From: JAVXAG01 sp036660615
Lineage (GTDB): Bacteria > Bacillota > Clostridia > Peptostreptococcales > Anaerovoracaceae
Reading direction: 5' to 3'
Assembly: GCA_036660615.1 (NCBI GenBank)
Contig: JAVXAG010000058.1
Span: 1-11,759, forward strand
Length of the DNA stretch: 11,759 nucleotides
Under the pieces are notes generated by a model. It searched no databases. It had not been told where the DNA came from and saw only the letters and a list, made by a program, of their open reading frames with translations. The position numbers and the translations under genes are program-made. Shown in pieces: positions 1 to 6,587 of this stretch (position 1 is the first letter of the stretch; each line of letters starts with the position of its first letter).

Positions 1-54
1 GAAAAAAGAGGTGCGCTAAAGGTGGATTTCCACAGCAGGAGCTATAAATTGTGA
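1..54 (+). CDS. Possible C-terminal end of an upstream protein (partial)
   Basis: Frame 1 is open from the window edge to a TGA at 52-54, giving 17 residues that include GALKVDFHS. I do not recognise the protein with confidence. The motif faintly resembles the basic-hydrophobic C-terminal strand of ParB-like proteins, but this is too short to assign. Frames 2 and 3 also stay open for a few codons (stops at 17-19 and 45-47), so the reading frame is a guess. No clear terminator lies between this end and the aro promoter at 93. Confidence 0.25.
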   Translation, partial: EKRGALKVDFHSRSYKL

Positions 55-92
55 ATTATAACAAAAAAACTTTAAAAAATTGTTAAAAACAC

Positions 93-121
93 TTGAATTG
101 TCACAAATTATATGATATAGT
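93..121 (+). promoter_or_regulatory. Sigma-A-type promoter of the aro operon with extended -10
   Basis: A -35 element TTGAAT (93-98) lies 17 bp upstream of a -10 element TATAGT (116-121). TG at 113-114 makes an extended -10 (TGATATAGT). The A/T tracts at 61-90 could act as an UP element. Transcription would start near 127-129, about 20 nt before the leader peptide start codon at 150. A small palindrome, TTGTCACAA (98-106), sits at the -35 edge and spacer and might be an operator, but nothing else supports that. The assignment rests on consensus match and on position. Confidence 0.7.
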
Positions 122-149
122 AGAGAAAATCAACTGAAAGGAAGCCATC

Positions 150-236
150 ATGAAGAACTTATTATTTACAGCAGCATATTATTTTTATTACTTTTTCTTT
201 GGATATAAGAAAGAGCGATTTTGCTGCGTAAAATAG
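150..236 (+). CDS. Aromatic-rich leader peptide of the aro operon attenuator (28 aa)
   Basis: A 28-codon reading frame starts at ATG 150, 5 to 7 nt after the ribosome binding site AAAGGAAG (137-144), and stops at TAG 234-236. Residues 10-17 read YYFYYFFF, followed by G18 and Y19. In all, 11 of 28 residues are Tyr (5) or Phe (6), and there is no Trp. This composition is that of leader peptides such as the E. coli pheA leader, whose translation senses charged tRNA. The peptide itself probably has no function after synthesis; ribosome position on codons 177-206 would be the signal. The frame is short but has promoter, RBS, stop codon and terminator all at the spacing expected for attenuation. 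The mixture of Tyr and Phe codons fits an operon that contains both tyrA and pheA. Confidence 0.85.
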   Translation: MKNLLFTAAYYFYYFFFGYKKERFCCVK

Positions 237-316
237 AAGTATAACGGAATGATGAAAATATAAGTCAAATAATCATACCTAGGAGCTTCGCAGTGAAATC
301 ACTGCGGAGCTTTTTT
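165..316 (+). promoter_or_regulatory. Transcription attenuator: competing 1:2, 2:3 and 3:4 RNA helices
   Basis: Four RNA segments can be paired by hand. Segment 1 (165-176) pairs with segment 2 (222-232) over 11 bp with one bulged A at 170. Segment 2 in its longer form (217-228, GATTTTGCTGCG) pairs with segment 3 (289-300, CGCAGTGAAATC) over 12 contiguous bp, two of them G-U. Segment 3 also forms the 5' arm and loop of the terminator with segment 4 (300-311). A ribosome stalled on the Tyr/Phe codons would cover segment 1 and leave segment 2 free to form the 2:3 antiterminator. A ribosome reaching the stop codon (234-236) would cover segment 2, so the 3:4 terminator forms. Without translation, 1:2 forms and termination also results. 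The pairings are read directly; the mechanism is inferred from the known trp and phe attenuators. Confidence 0.8.
284..316 (+). terminator. Rho-independent terminator of the attenuator
   Basis: A 12-bp stem is formed by AGCTTCGCAGTG (284-295) and CACTGCGGAGCT (300-311), with one G-U pair and a four-base loop AAAT (296-299). A run of six T follows (311-316). It lies 48 nt after the leader stop codon and about 70 nt before aroF, so it must be bypassed for the operon to be expressed. Its 5' arm and loop are also the 3' half of the antiterminator. Confidence 0.9.
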
Positions 317-384
317 AATTTGTTTTGTTAGAATAGCAAGGGTAAAATCAATTTACACTTTAGCTGATATGGAGGAGAGAAAAG

Positions 385-1383
385 ATGATAACAGTATTAA
401 AACATGGAACGACGAGAGAACAAAGGGACCAGCTAGTTCAGTGGTTCAAGGATCAAGGACTTAATGTCCATATTTCAGAAGGAGAATTCACAACAATTCT
501 TGGACTGATTGGAGATACTAGCAAAATCGATACAGATATGCTGGAATTACTGGATATCGTAGAAAGCGTTAAGCGAATTTCAGAGCCATACAAAAAAGCA
601 AATAGAAAATTCCATAGCGATGACACAGTAGTAAATGTGGGGAATACAAAGATTGGAGCAGGGAACTTCGCAGTAATTGCTGGGCCATGCTCAGTAGAAT
701 CAGAAGAACAAATTTTGGAAGTTGCAAATAGAGTGAAAGCTAGCGGAGCAACAATGCTAAGAGGCGGTGCCTTCAAACCAAGAACTTCACCTTATGACTT
801 CCAAGGAATGAGAGCAGAAGGAATCGAACTACTTTTGCAGGCAAAGAAAGCGACAGGATTGCCAATTGTTACAGAAATTATGAATGCTAACCACTTGCCA
901 CTATTTGAAGATGTGGATGTGATCCAAGTTGGTGCAAGAAATATGCAGAACTTCGAGTTACTAAAAGAACTGGGAAGAACAGATAAAGTAATCCTACTAA
1001 AGAGAGGCCTTGCAAATACATTAAAAGAATTATTGATGAGTGCAGAATACATTATGGCAGGAGGAAACGAAAATATCATTTTGTGTGAAAGAGGTGTAAG
1101 AACATTTGAAACATACACAAGAAATACCCTTGATTTGTCAGCAGTAGTGGCACTTCATGAACTGTCACATTTGCCAATAGTAGTAGATCCTAGCCATGCA
1201 ACGGGAATTGCAAGAATGGTAAAGCCTATGGCAGCAGCGGCAGTAGCATGTGGAGCAGATGGACTTATGATAGAAGTTCATAATAACCCAGCCAAGGCAT
1301 TGTGCGATGGTGCACAGTCATTAACCCCAGATCAATTTGATGATGTAATGGCACAAGTAAATAGAATTAGAGAGGTGATTTAA
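385..1383 (+). CDS. aroF: 3-deoxy-7-phosphoheptulonate (DAHP) synthase, type I-beta, with N-terminal regulatory domain
   Basis: This cytoplasmic enzyme condenses phosphoenolpyruvate and erythrose-4-phosphate to DAHP, the first step of the shikimate pathway. Residues 1 to about 70 look like the ferredoxin-like domain of the Thermotoga maritima type enzyme, which mediates Tyr/Phe feedback there; the rest is the TIM barrel. Visible motifs are AGPCSVES (99-106), [11 protein letters not shown] (127-137), KRG (206-208), CERGVRTFE (234-242), DPSHATG (268-274) and [16 protein letters not shown] (297-312). The metal ligands expected for the family are present as Cys102, His271, Glu297 and Asp308, with active-site Lys131. 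The length of 332 aa is full for this subtype. The start has a strong RBS, GGAGGA (371-376). It is the first structural gene after the attenuator. There is no fused chorismate mutase domain, unlike the B. subtilis enzyme. Confidence 0.97.
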   Translation: MITVLKHGTTREQRDQLVQWFKDQGLNVHISEGEFTTILGLIGDTSKIDTDMLELLDIVESVKRISEPYKKANRKFHSDDTVVNVGNTKIGAGNFAVIAGPCSVESEEQILEVANRVKASGATMLRGGAFKPRTSPYDFQGMRAEGIELLLQAKKATGLPIVTEIMNANHLPLFEDVDVIQVGARNMQNFELLKELGRTDKVILLKRGLANTLKELLMSAEYIMAGGNENIILCERGVRTFETYTRNTLDLSAVVALHELSHLPIVVDPSHATGIARMVKPMAAAAVACGADGLMIEVHNNPAKALCDGAQSLTPDQFDDVMAQVNRIREVI

Positions 1384-2226
1384 GTGAACATAGGAATTGT
1401 TGGATTAGGTTTAATCGGAGGCTCATTAGCGAAGGCATACAAAAAAACAGAAAATATTACAGTTTTGGGCTGCGACAGAAATAAGTCGATCCAAGGTTTC
1501 GCAAAGATTGCAGGCGCAGTCGATGAAGACTTAGACCCAGAACACTTTAGTAAATGCCAGTGCATATTTTTGGCTATCAGGCCACTTGCTGCAATAGAAT
1601 GGCTGAAAGAAAATGGACCTAAATTACCAAAAGGCGCTTTGGTTGTGGATTGTTGCGGAACAAAACGATTGGTCTGCAAAGAGGGATTTGCCATAGCAAA
1701 AGAAAACGGTTTTACCTTTATGGGAGGCCACCCAATGGCAGGCAAACAGTACGACGGATTTAAATATAGCAGGGAGACCTTATTTAAAGACGCAACAATG
1801 ATATTAGTTCCAGAAGATCACAATAATATTGATTTGATAGGGAAAGTGAAAGAAATACTTAAACCGGTTGGATTTAGTAGAGTAACCGTAACTTCACCGG
1901 AGACACACGACAAAATGATAGCCTTTACGTCACAGATGGCTCATGTGGTTTCAAACGCATATATAAAAAGTCCAACAGCGACAATGCACAGAGGATTCTC
2001 GGCAGGTAGCTACAACGATATGACCAGAGTGGCTTACCTAAACGAAGATATGTGGACAGAACTTTTTATGGAGAATAGCGACAATTTGCTGGAAGAATTG
2101 AGTATTCTGTCAAAAGAGTTAGAGCAATATAAGCAGGCGCTTAGAGATAAAGATGAAACAAAATTAAAAGAACTTTTAAATAAAGGGAAACAATGCAAAT
2201 TAGAGGTAGACGGAAAATGCAGATAA
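1384..2226 (+). CDS. tyrA: Prephenate dehydrogenase
   Basis: This enzyme oxidatively decarboxylates prephenate to 4-hydroxyphenylpyruvate, the tyrosine branch. It starts with GTG directly after the aroF stop codon, with AGAGGTGA (1371-1378) as RBS inside the aroF end. The N-terminal Rossmann fold shows GLGLIGGS (7-14), and the acidic Asp31 at the end of strand 2 suggests NAD rather than NADP. HPMAG (116-120) carries the catalytic-type His116. The C-terminal helical domain has HDKMIAFTSQMAH (175-187) and DMTRVA (212-217), where Arg215 matches the prephenate-binding Arg of the family. At 280 aa it is a monofunctional, compact form with no ACT or chorismate mutase domain. Activity on arogenate instead of prephenate cannot be excluded from sequence, but pheA and the operon context favour prephenate. 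Confidence 0.93.
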   Translation: MNIGIVGLGLIGGSLAKAYKKTENITVLGCDRNKSIQGFAKIAGAVDEDLDPEHFSKCQCIFLAIRPLAAIEWLKENGPKLPKGALVVDCCGTKRLVCKEGFAIAKENGFTFMGGHPMAGKQYDGFKYSRETLFKDATMILVPEDHNNIDLIGKVKEILKPVGFSRVTVTSPETHDKMIAFTSQMAHVVSNAYIKSPTATMHRGFSAGSYNDMTRVAYLNEDMWTELFMENSDNLLEELSILSKELEQYKQALRDKDETKLKELLNKGKQCKLEVDGKCR

Positions 2227-3221
2227 AAATCGGAAGAGGAATAATTGACACTATTGGAAGTGAAGCCAAAGAGATAATCACAGGCGAAACAGTTGTGATA
2301 GTGTCAGATGATATCGTAAATAGCCTATATGGCCAAAGCACTGAAAAAGCACTGGTTGATGCAGGTTTTAATGTGGAAACATATGTAATCCCCCATGGAG
2401 AAGAATCAAAGAACGGGGAAACATACTTGAAAATATTAAACTTTTTGGCTGGTATACCTTTGACTAGGGCGGACGGACTTGTGGCACTGGGTGGTGGCGT
2501 AGTTGGGGATTTGACTGGCTTTGTGGCAGCAACCTATCTTAGAGGAATCAAAGTAATTCAAGTACCAACAACATTATTGGCAGCAGTGGATTCATCAATA
2601 GGTGGGAAAACGGCAATTAACCTTGAGGCTGGCAAAAACTTAGCAGGAGCCTTTCACCAACCGTCATTGGTATTATGCGATGTCGAAACATTGTCGACTT
2701 TGCCTGAGAATATTTTTAGAGATGGAATGGCTGAGGTAATCAAATATGGAATAATTACAGATAGAGAATTATTTCAAGAACTAAAATCACCTGGCAAAAA
2801 AAATCTGGAAGATATAATAAAATGCTGTGCAAAAATCAAATGTGATATTGTAGAGCAAGACCAAAATGATACAGGCGTTAGACAAATACTAAACTTTGGG
2901 CATACAATTGGCCACGCCATAGAGAAAGCATCGGATTTTCAAATTAGTCATGGCAGTGCAGTGGCAAAGGGAATGGCTGCAATTACTAAAATATCCTACG
3001 ACAATGGGTGGTGCAACAAAGAAACCTATCAGGCAGTAATAGAAATATTGTTAAAGTATGAGTTTGATTTAATCATAGACAAGAAAATGGAAGAACTTTA
3101 TGATATAATGAAATCAGATAAAAAACGAAAAGGTAATATAATAGATATAGTTGTTCCGCTGGAGATTGGTAAATGCCAACTAAAAAGAATTACTATAGAA
3201 CAACTAAAGGAATTGTTATGA
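2217..3221 (+). CDS. aroB: 3-dehydroquinate synthase
   Basis: This NAD-dependent metalloenzyme converts DAHP to 3-dehydroquinate, the second shikimate step. Counting from ATG 2217 it has 334 aa. Motifs are GGGVVGDLTGFVA (92-104), PTTLLAAVDSSIGGKT (117-132), GKNLAGAFHQP (139-149), GMAEVIKYG (170-178) and NFGHTIGHAIE (226-236). The zinc ligands expected for the family fit Glu173, His229 and His245. Two starts are possible: ATG 2193 (eight residues longer, weak spacing to AAGGG) and ATG 2217 with AGAGG (2202-2206) upstream. I prefer 2217 because the extra residues are basic and unlike the family N-terminus. Curiously, both starts read ATGCA-AT. Either start overlaps the end of tyrA, so translation is probably coupled. 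Confidence 0.95.
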   Translation: MQIKIGRGIIDTIGSEAKEIITGETVVIVSDDIVNSLYGQSTEKALVDAGFNVETYVIPHGEESKNGETYLKILNFLAGIPLTRADGLVALGGGVVGDLTGFVAATYLRGIKVIQVPTTLLAAVDSSIGGKTAINLEAGKNLAGAFHQPSLVLCDVETLSTLPENIFRDGMAEVIKYGIITDRELFQELKSPGKKNLEDIIKCCAKIKCDIVEQDQNDTGVRQILNFGHTIGHAIEKASDFQISHGSAVAKGMAAITKISYDNGWCNKETYQAVIEILLKYEFDLIIDKKMEELYDIMKSDKKRKGNIIDIVVPLEIGKCQLKRITIEQLKELL

Positions 3222-4420
3222 TAAATATTAGGATAATACCATCAAAATCACAGGCACATAGAGCCTTAATATGTTCAGCGTTGTCCAAGACAGAATGTAA
3301 CGTTATCTGCCAAGAAACATCACTTGACATAGAGGCGACTAGAGAGTGTCTTATAAATATAAAGGAAGCCTTGAAGAATAATAGTGGAGAATGTCAATTA
3401 CCTTGCAATGAAAGTGGTTCAACTCTAAGATTTCTTCTTCCCATAGTTTTGGCATTGGGACTAAAAGGAAGCTTTTTACCAGAGGGAAGATTGCCAGAAA
3501 GGCCGCTTTCACCTTTGTATGAGCAGCTTGAAGGCCATGGAGCCAAAATGTCCAAGCAAGGAACAGTTCCATTTGTCGTTGAAGGGCAACTTCAGTCGGG
3601 TGACTATTACTTGCCAGGGAACGTATCTTCACAGTTTGTTTCAGGGTTGCTATTTGCTTTGCCACTTATCAAGGGACAAAGCCGAATAATAATTACAAGT
3701 CAATTGGAATCACAGGCATATGTGGATATGACCTTGAATACAATAGAAAACTTTGGCGTAACAATAAAAAAAGAGGACAATACCTTTATTATTGACGGTG
3801 GACAAAATTATCAAGGACCAAGAGAAGTCAACGTGGAAGGTGATTGGTCAAATGGCGGATTTTGGCTAGTGGCTGGAGCCTTGCTTTCAGAGGGGGTTTC
3901 TTGTTCAAACCTAAATATAAATTCCTTGCAGGGAGATAAAGGCGTAGTAGAAATACTTAGAAGATTTGGGGCAGATGTGGAGGTGGCTGGCGATACAGTA
4001 AATGTCAGAAAAAACCAGTTAAATGCCATCGAAATAGACGCAAAAGATATTCCCGATTTAGTACCGATTCTTTCGGTAGTGGCAGCGGTTTCCAAGGGAA
4101 CTACAGTTATAAAAAATGCTGAAAGACTGAGAATAAAAGAAAGTGATAGACTAAAAGCAGTAAGAGAGACACTTTCGATTTTGGGAGCAGACATAACAGA
4201 AACAGATGATGGACTGATAATAACCGGCAGAGAACATCTTGGAGGTGGGGTGGTCGACTCTTTCTCTGATCATAGAATCGCCATGATGTCGGCAATTGCA
4301 TCTCTTGTATGCACTCATAAAGTAGTAATAAAAAACTCAAAAGCAGTTAACAAATCTTACCCAAGCTTTTTCACTGAATTGCAGAAGTTTGGAGAAAATG
4401 CAAAGATAGAAAGAGAGTGA
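3218..4420 (+). CDS. aroA: 3-phosphoshikimate 1-carboxyvinyltransferase (EPSP synthase)
   Basis: This enzyme transfers the enolpyruvyl group of PEP to shikimate-3-phosphate, the sixth shikimate step and the glyphosate target. ATG 3218 overlaps the aroB stop in an ATGA junction and follows AAAGGAA (3206-3212). An upstream in-frame ATG at 3173 lies deep inside aroB and is unlikely. From 3218 the protein has 400 aa, slightly short of the usual 420-430. The two-domain fold shows PSKSQAHRAL (8-17, Lys10), NESGSTLRF (64-72), LPERPLSPL (92-100), GNVSSQFVSGLL (134-145), IPDLVP (278-283, catalytic-type Asp280), RIKESDRL (305-312), DHRIAM (351-356) and a C-terminal Lys379. The NESGSTLRF loop differs from the E. 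coli GNAGTAMRP loop at positions that affect glyphosate binding there. Confidence 0.95.
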   Translation: MINIRIIPSKSQAHRALICSALSKTECNVICQETSLDIEATRECLINIKEALKNNSGECQLPCNESGSTLRFLLPIVLALGLKGSFLPEGRLPERPLSPLYEQLEGHGAKMSKQGTVPFVVEGQLQSGDYYLPGNVSSQFVSGLLFALPLIKGQSRIIITSQLESQAYVDMTLNTIENFGVTIKKEDNTFIIDGGQNYQGPREVNVEGDWSNGGFWLVAGALLSEGVSCSNLNINSLQGDKGVVEILRRFGADVEVAGDTVNVRKNQLNAIEIDAKDIPDLVPILSVVAAVSKGTTVIKNAERLRIKESDRLKAVRETLSILGADITETDDGLIITGREHLGGGVVDSFSDHRIAMMSAIASLVCTHKVVIKNSKAVNKSYPSFFTELQKFGENAKIERE

Positions 4421-4423
4421 ACA

Positions 4424-5425
4424 ATGTCATCAATTTATGGAAAAAATCTTAAAATATCAATATTTGGACAGTCACATTCCAAGGCAATAGGCGTGGTTAT
4501 AGACGGATTGCCAGCGGGGAAAACTATTGATATAGAAGCATTACAAGAATTTATGCTGAGGAGAGCTCCTGGACAGAATGAGTTTTCTACAGCAAGAAAA
4601 GAAGACGACAAGGTTGAGTTTCTTTCCGGATTAGTGGACAATGTAACTTGCGGAGCACCAATATCAGCCATAATAAAAAACACAAATACAAAATCACAGG
4701 ATTATGATAACATACGAGATATTCCAAGACCGTCACATGCTGATTTTGCGGCACACATAAAATACAAAGGGTTCGAAGATGTTTCCGGAGGCGGACATTT
4801 TTCGGGAAGACTAACGGCACCTCTCTGTATAGCAGGTGGCATATGCAAACAGCTTCTATTAGAAAAAGGAATAGAAATAGGCGCGCATATAAAAGAAATA
4901 GGTGGAACTACTGTGGATGTCTACGAAAAGATATCTGAAACAAAAAAACTAGGGGACTCAGTTGGTGGAGTAGTTACTTGTCAAATTTCAGGTATGCCTG
5001 TAGGTGTTGGACAGCCAATGTTTGAAGGCATAGAAAACAAAATTTCGTCGGCAATATTTGCTATCCCAGCAGTCAAAGGTATAGAATTTGGCAATGGATT
5101 TGAGGCAGCCAGACTACTTGGCTCCCAAAACAACGATAGCTTTTATTATGATGGTGATCAAATAAAAACAAAGACAAACAACCATGGAGGTATTTTAGGT
5201 GGAATAAGCACTGGAATGCCAATTGTCTTTAGAGTTGCCATAAAGCCAACGCCGTCCATAGCCAAAGAACAGGACAGCATCAGTTTTGCCAAAGGCGAAA
5301 ACGCAAAACTACAAGTACGTGGCAGACACGATCCATGTATCGTGCCAAGAGCCGTTCCATGTGTAGAAGCAGCGGCAGCAATAGCAATTTATGACTTATT
5401 AATGGAATATGAAGGAGAAAAATAA
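4424..5425 (+). CDS. aroC: Chorismate synthase
   Basis: This enzyme eliminates phosphate from EPSP to give chorismate, the last common step, and needs reduced FMN. It starts three bases after the aroA stop, with GAGAGTGA at the end of aroA as RBS. Motifs are FGQSHSKAIGVVIDG (14-28) with His18, RRAPGQ (46-51), RPSHADFAAHIKYKG (102-116) with His105, SGGGHFSGRLTAPL (121-134), NNHGGILGGISTGMP (252-266) and GRHDPCIVPRAVP (300-312). His18 and His105 match the two conserved acid-base histidines of the family. At 333 aa it is a little shorter than the usual 350-390, mainly at the C-terminus. No flavin reductase domain is attached, so reduced flavin must come from another protein. Confidence 0.96.
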   Translation: MSSIYGKNLKISIFGQSHSKAIGVVIDGLPAGKTIDIEALQEFMLRRAPGQNEFSTARKEDDKVEFLSGLVDNVTCGAPISAIIKNTNTKSQDYDNIRDIPRPSHADFAAHIKYKGFEDVSGGGHFSGRLTAPLCIAGGICKQLLLEKGIEIGAHIKEIGGTTVDVYEKISETKKLGDSVGGVVTCQISGMPVGVGQPMFEGIENKISSAIFAIPAVKGIEFGNGFEAARLLGSQNNDSFYYDGDQIKTKTNNHGGILGGISTGMPIVFRVAIKPTPSIAKEQDSISFAKGENAKLQVRGRHDPCIVPRAVPCVEAAAAIAIYDLLMEYEGEK

Positions 5426-5429
5426 CACA

Positions 5430-6587
5430 ATGAAAACAAATGAAAATGAAATAGACTATTTAAGACAAGATATAGATAATATAGATGGAGAAATGGTTAA
5501 ACTAATCGAAAAGAGAATGAGAGTAGCTGAAAAAATCGCCAAATATAAAGAAGGCAAGAACTTGCCAATTGTAGATGCAATGAGAGAACGCCATAAGATG
5601 GACGAAATAACAGATATGTCCGCAGACGATTTGACATCATACACTAGAATTTTATACTCTACAATCTTTGAGATGAGCAGAGAACACCAAAGGAAAATAT
5701 TGAAATCAGAAAGCGTGTTGACTAAGGAAATAAGAAATGCTATTGATGAAACACCAAAACTTTTTCCTCAGAAAGCAATAGTAGCTTGCCAAGGTATGGA
5801 AGGTGCATATTCGCAACTAGCTTGTGACAAATTATTTGAAATTCCAAGCATCGTATACACCAAGAATTTTGAAGGAGTTTTTAGCGCAGTTAACAGTGGC
5901 CTATGCAAATATGGGGTGCTTCCTTTAGAAAATAGTACGGCAGGCTCAGTAAACCAGATATATGATTTAATGTTAAAATATCAATTTCATATTGTAAAAT
6001 GTGTTAGACTAAAAATAGACCATAATTTAATGGTGAAAAAAGGCACAAAAAGAGGCGATATTAAGGAGATTTTTTCTCACGAACAAGCTATAATGCAATG
6101 TGAGGAGTATTTGAATGAATTTGAAAATGTAAAAGTAACTGTATGTGAAAATACTGCGGTGGCAGCGAAAATGGTTGCAGAATCGGATAGAAAAGACATT
6201 GCAGCGCTTTCATCGTATTCCTGTGCAGAACTTTATGGACTTGAATGTATCGAAAGATCTGTTCAAGACAACGGGAACAATTACACAAAATTTATATGTA
6301 TATCAAAAGGACTTGAGATATACCCAGCAGCAAACAAAACAAGTTTGATGATGGTAGTAGATCACAAACCTGGAGCGCTTTACAAAATTTTGGCACGTTT
6401 CTTTGTTCTTGGAATTAATCTAGTAAAACTAGAAAGTAGACCAATACCTGATAGGGACTTTGAATTTATGTTCTACTTTGATATAGAGTCACAAATTTAC
6501 TCGGAGGAATTTGTACAACTAATCAGTGAACTTGAAGAAATGAGTCAGGAATTCAAGTATTTGGGAAGTTATATGGAGATAGTATAA
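5430..6587 (+). CDS. pheA: P-protein: chorismate mutase / prephenate dehydratase with ACT domain
   Basis: This bifunctional enzyme makes prephenate from chorismate and then phenylpyruvate, the phenylalanine branch. I chose ATG 5430 because AAGGAG (5412-5417) precedes it; an in-frame ATG at 5409 inside aroC has no good RBS. Residues 1 to about 90 are an AroQ-type chorismate mutase with Arg12, Arg29, Lys40, Asp49, Arg52, Glu53 and Gln87 at the expected active-site spacing. Residues 115 to about 292 are the dehydratase: GMEGAYSQLA (122-131), LPLENSTAGSV (164-174), SHEQAIMQC (216-224) and NNYTKF (283-288), where TKF replaces the usual TRF. Residues 303 to 385 form an ACT domain with PGAL (314-317) and ESRP (335-338), the known Phe-binding motifs, so feedback by Phe is likely. 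The 385 aa length is normal. Its mutase probably also supplies prephenate to TyrA. Confidence 0.96.
   Translation: MKTNENEIDYLRQDIDNIDGEMVKLIEKRMRVAEKIAKYKEGKNLPIVDAMRERHKMDEITDMSADDLTSYTRILYSTIFEMSREHQRKILKSESVLTKEIRNAIDETPKLFPQKAIVACQGMEGAYSQLACDKLFEIPSIVYTKNFEGVFSAVNSGLCKYGVLPLENSTAGSVNQIYDLMLKYQFHIVKCVRLKIDHNLMVKKGTKRGDIKEIFSHEQAIMQCEEYLNEFENVKVTVCENTAVAAKMVAESDRKDIAALSSYSCAELYGLECIERSVQDNGNNYTKFICISKGLEIYPAANKTSLMMVVDHKPGALYKILARFFVLGINLVKLESRPIPDRDFEFMFYFDIESQIYSEEFVQLISELEEMSQEFKYLGSYMEIV

Noticed and set aside
8..16. AGAGGTGCG resembles the 5' conserved segment of the lysine riboswitch.
   Set aside because: None of the other conserved lysine riboswitch segments follows, and the promoter, leader frame and terminator explain the next 300 bases.
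249..263. A second mini frame of four codons (ATG ATG AAA ATA TAA) between leader and terminator.
   Set aside because: It lacks an RBS and has no aromatic codons; chance occurrence in AT-rich DNA.
237..316. Possible T-box riboswitch before the aro operon, since T-boxes are common in Firmicutes amino acid operons.
   Set aside because: No T-box sequence (UGGNACC type) is present before the terminator, no specifier-loop structure is visible, and the antiterminator pairs with the leader frame instead.
453..1118. Long minus-strand frames opposite aroF.
   Set aside because: They are antisense shadows of a strongly conserved enzyme gene and show low-complexity hydrophobic composition without family motifs.
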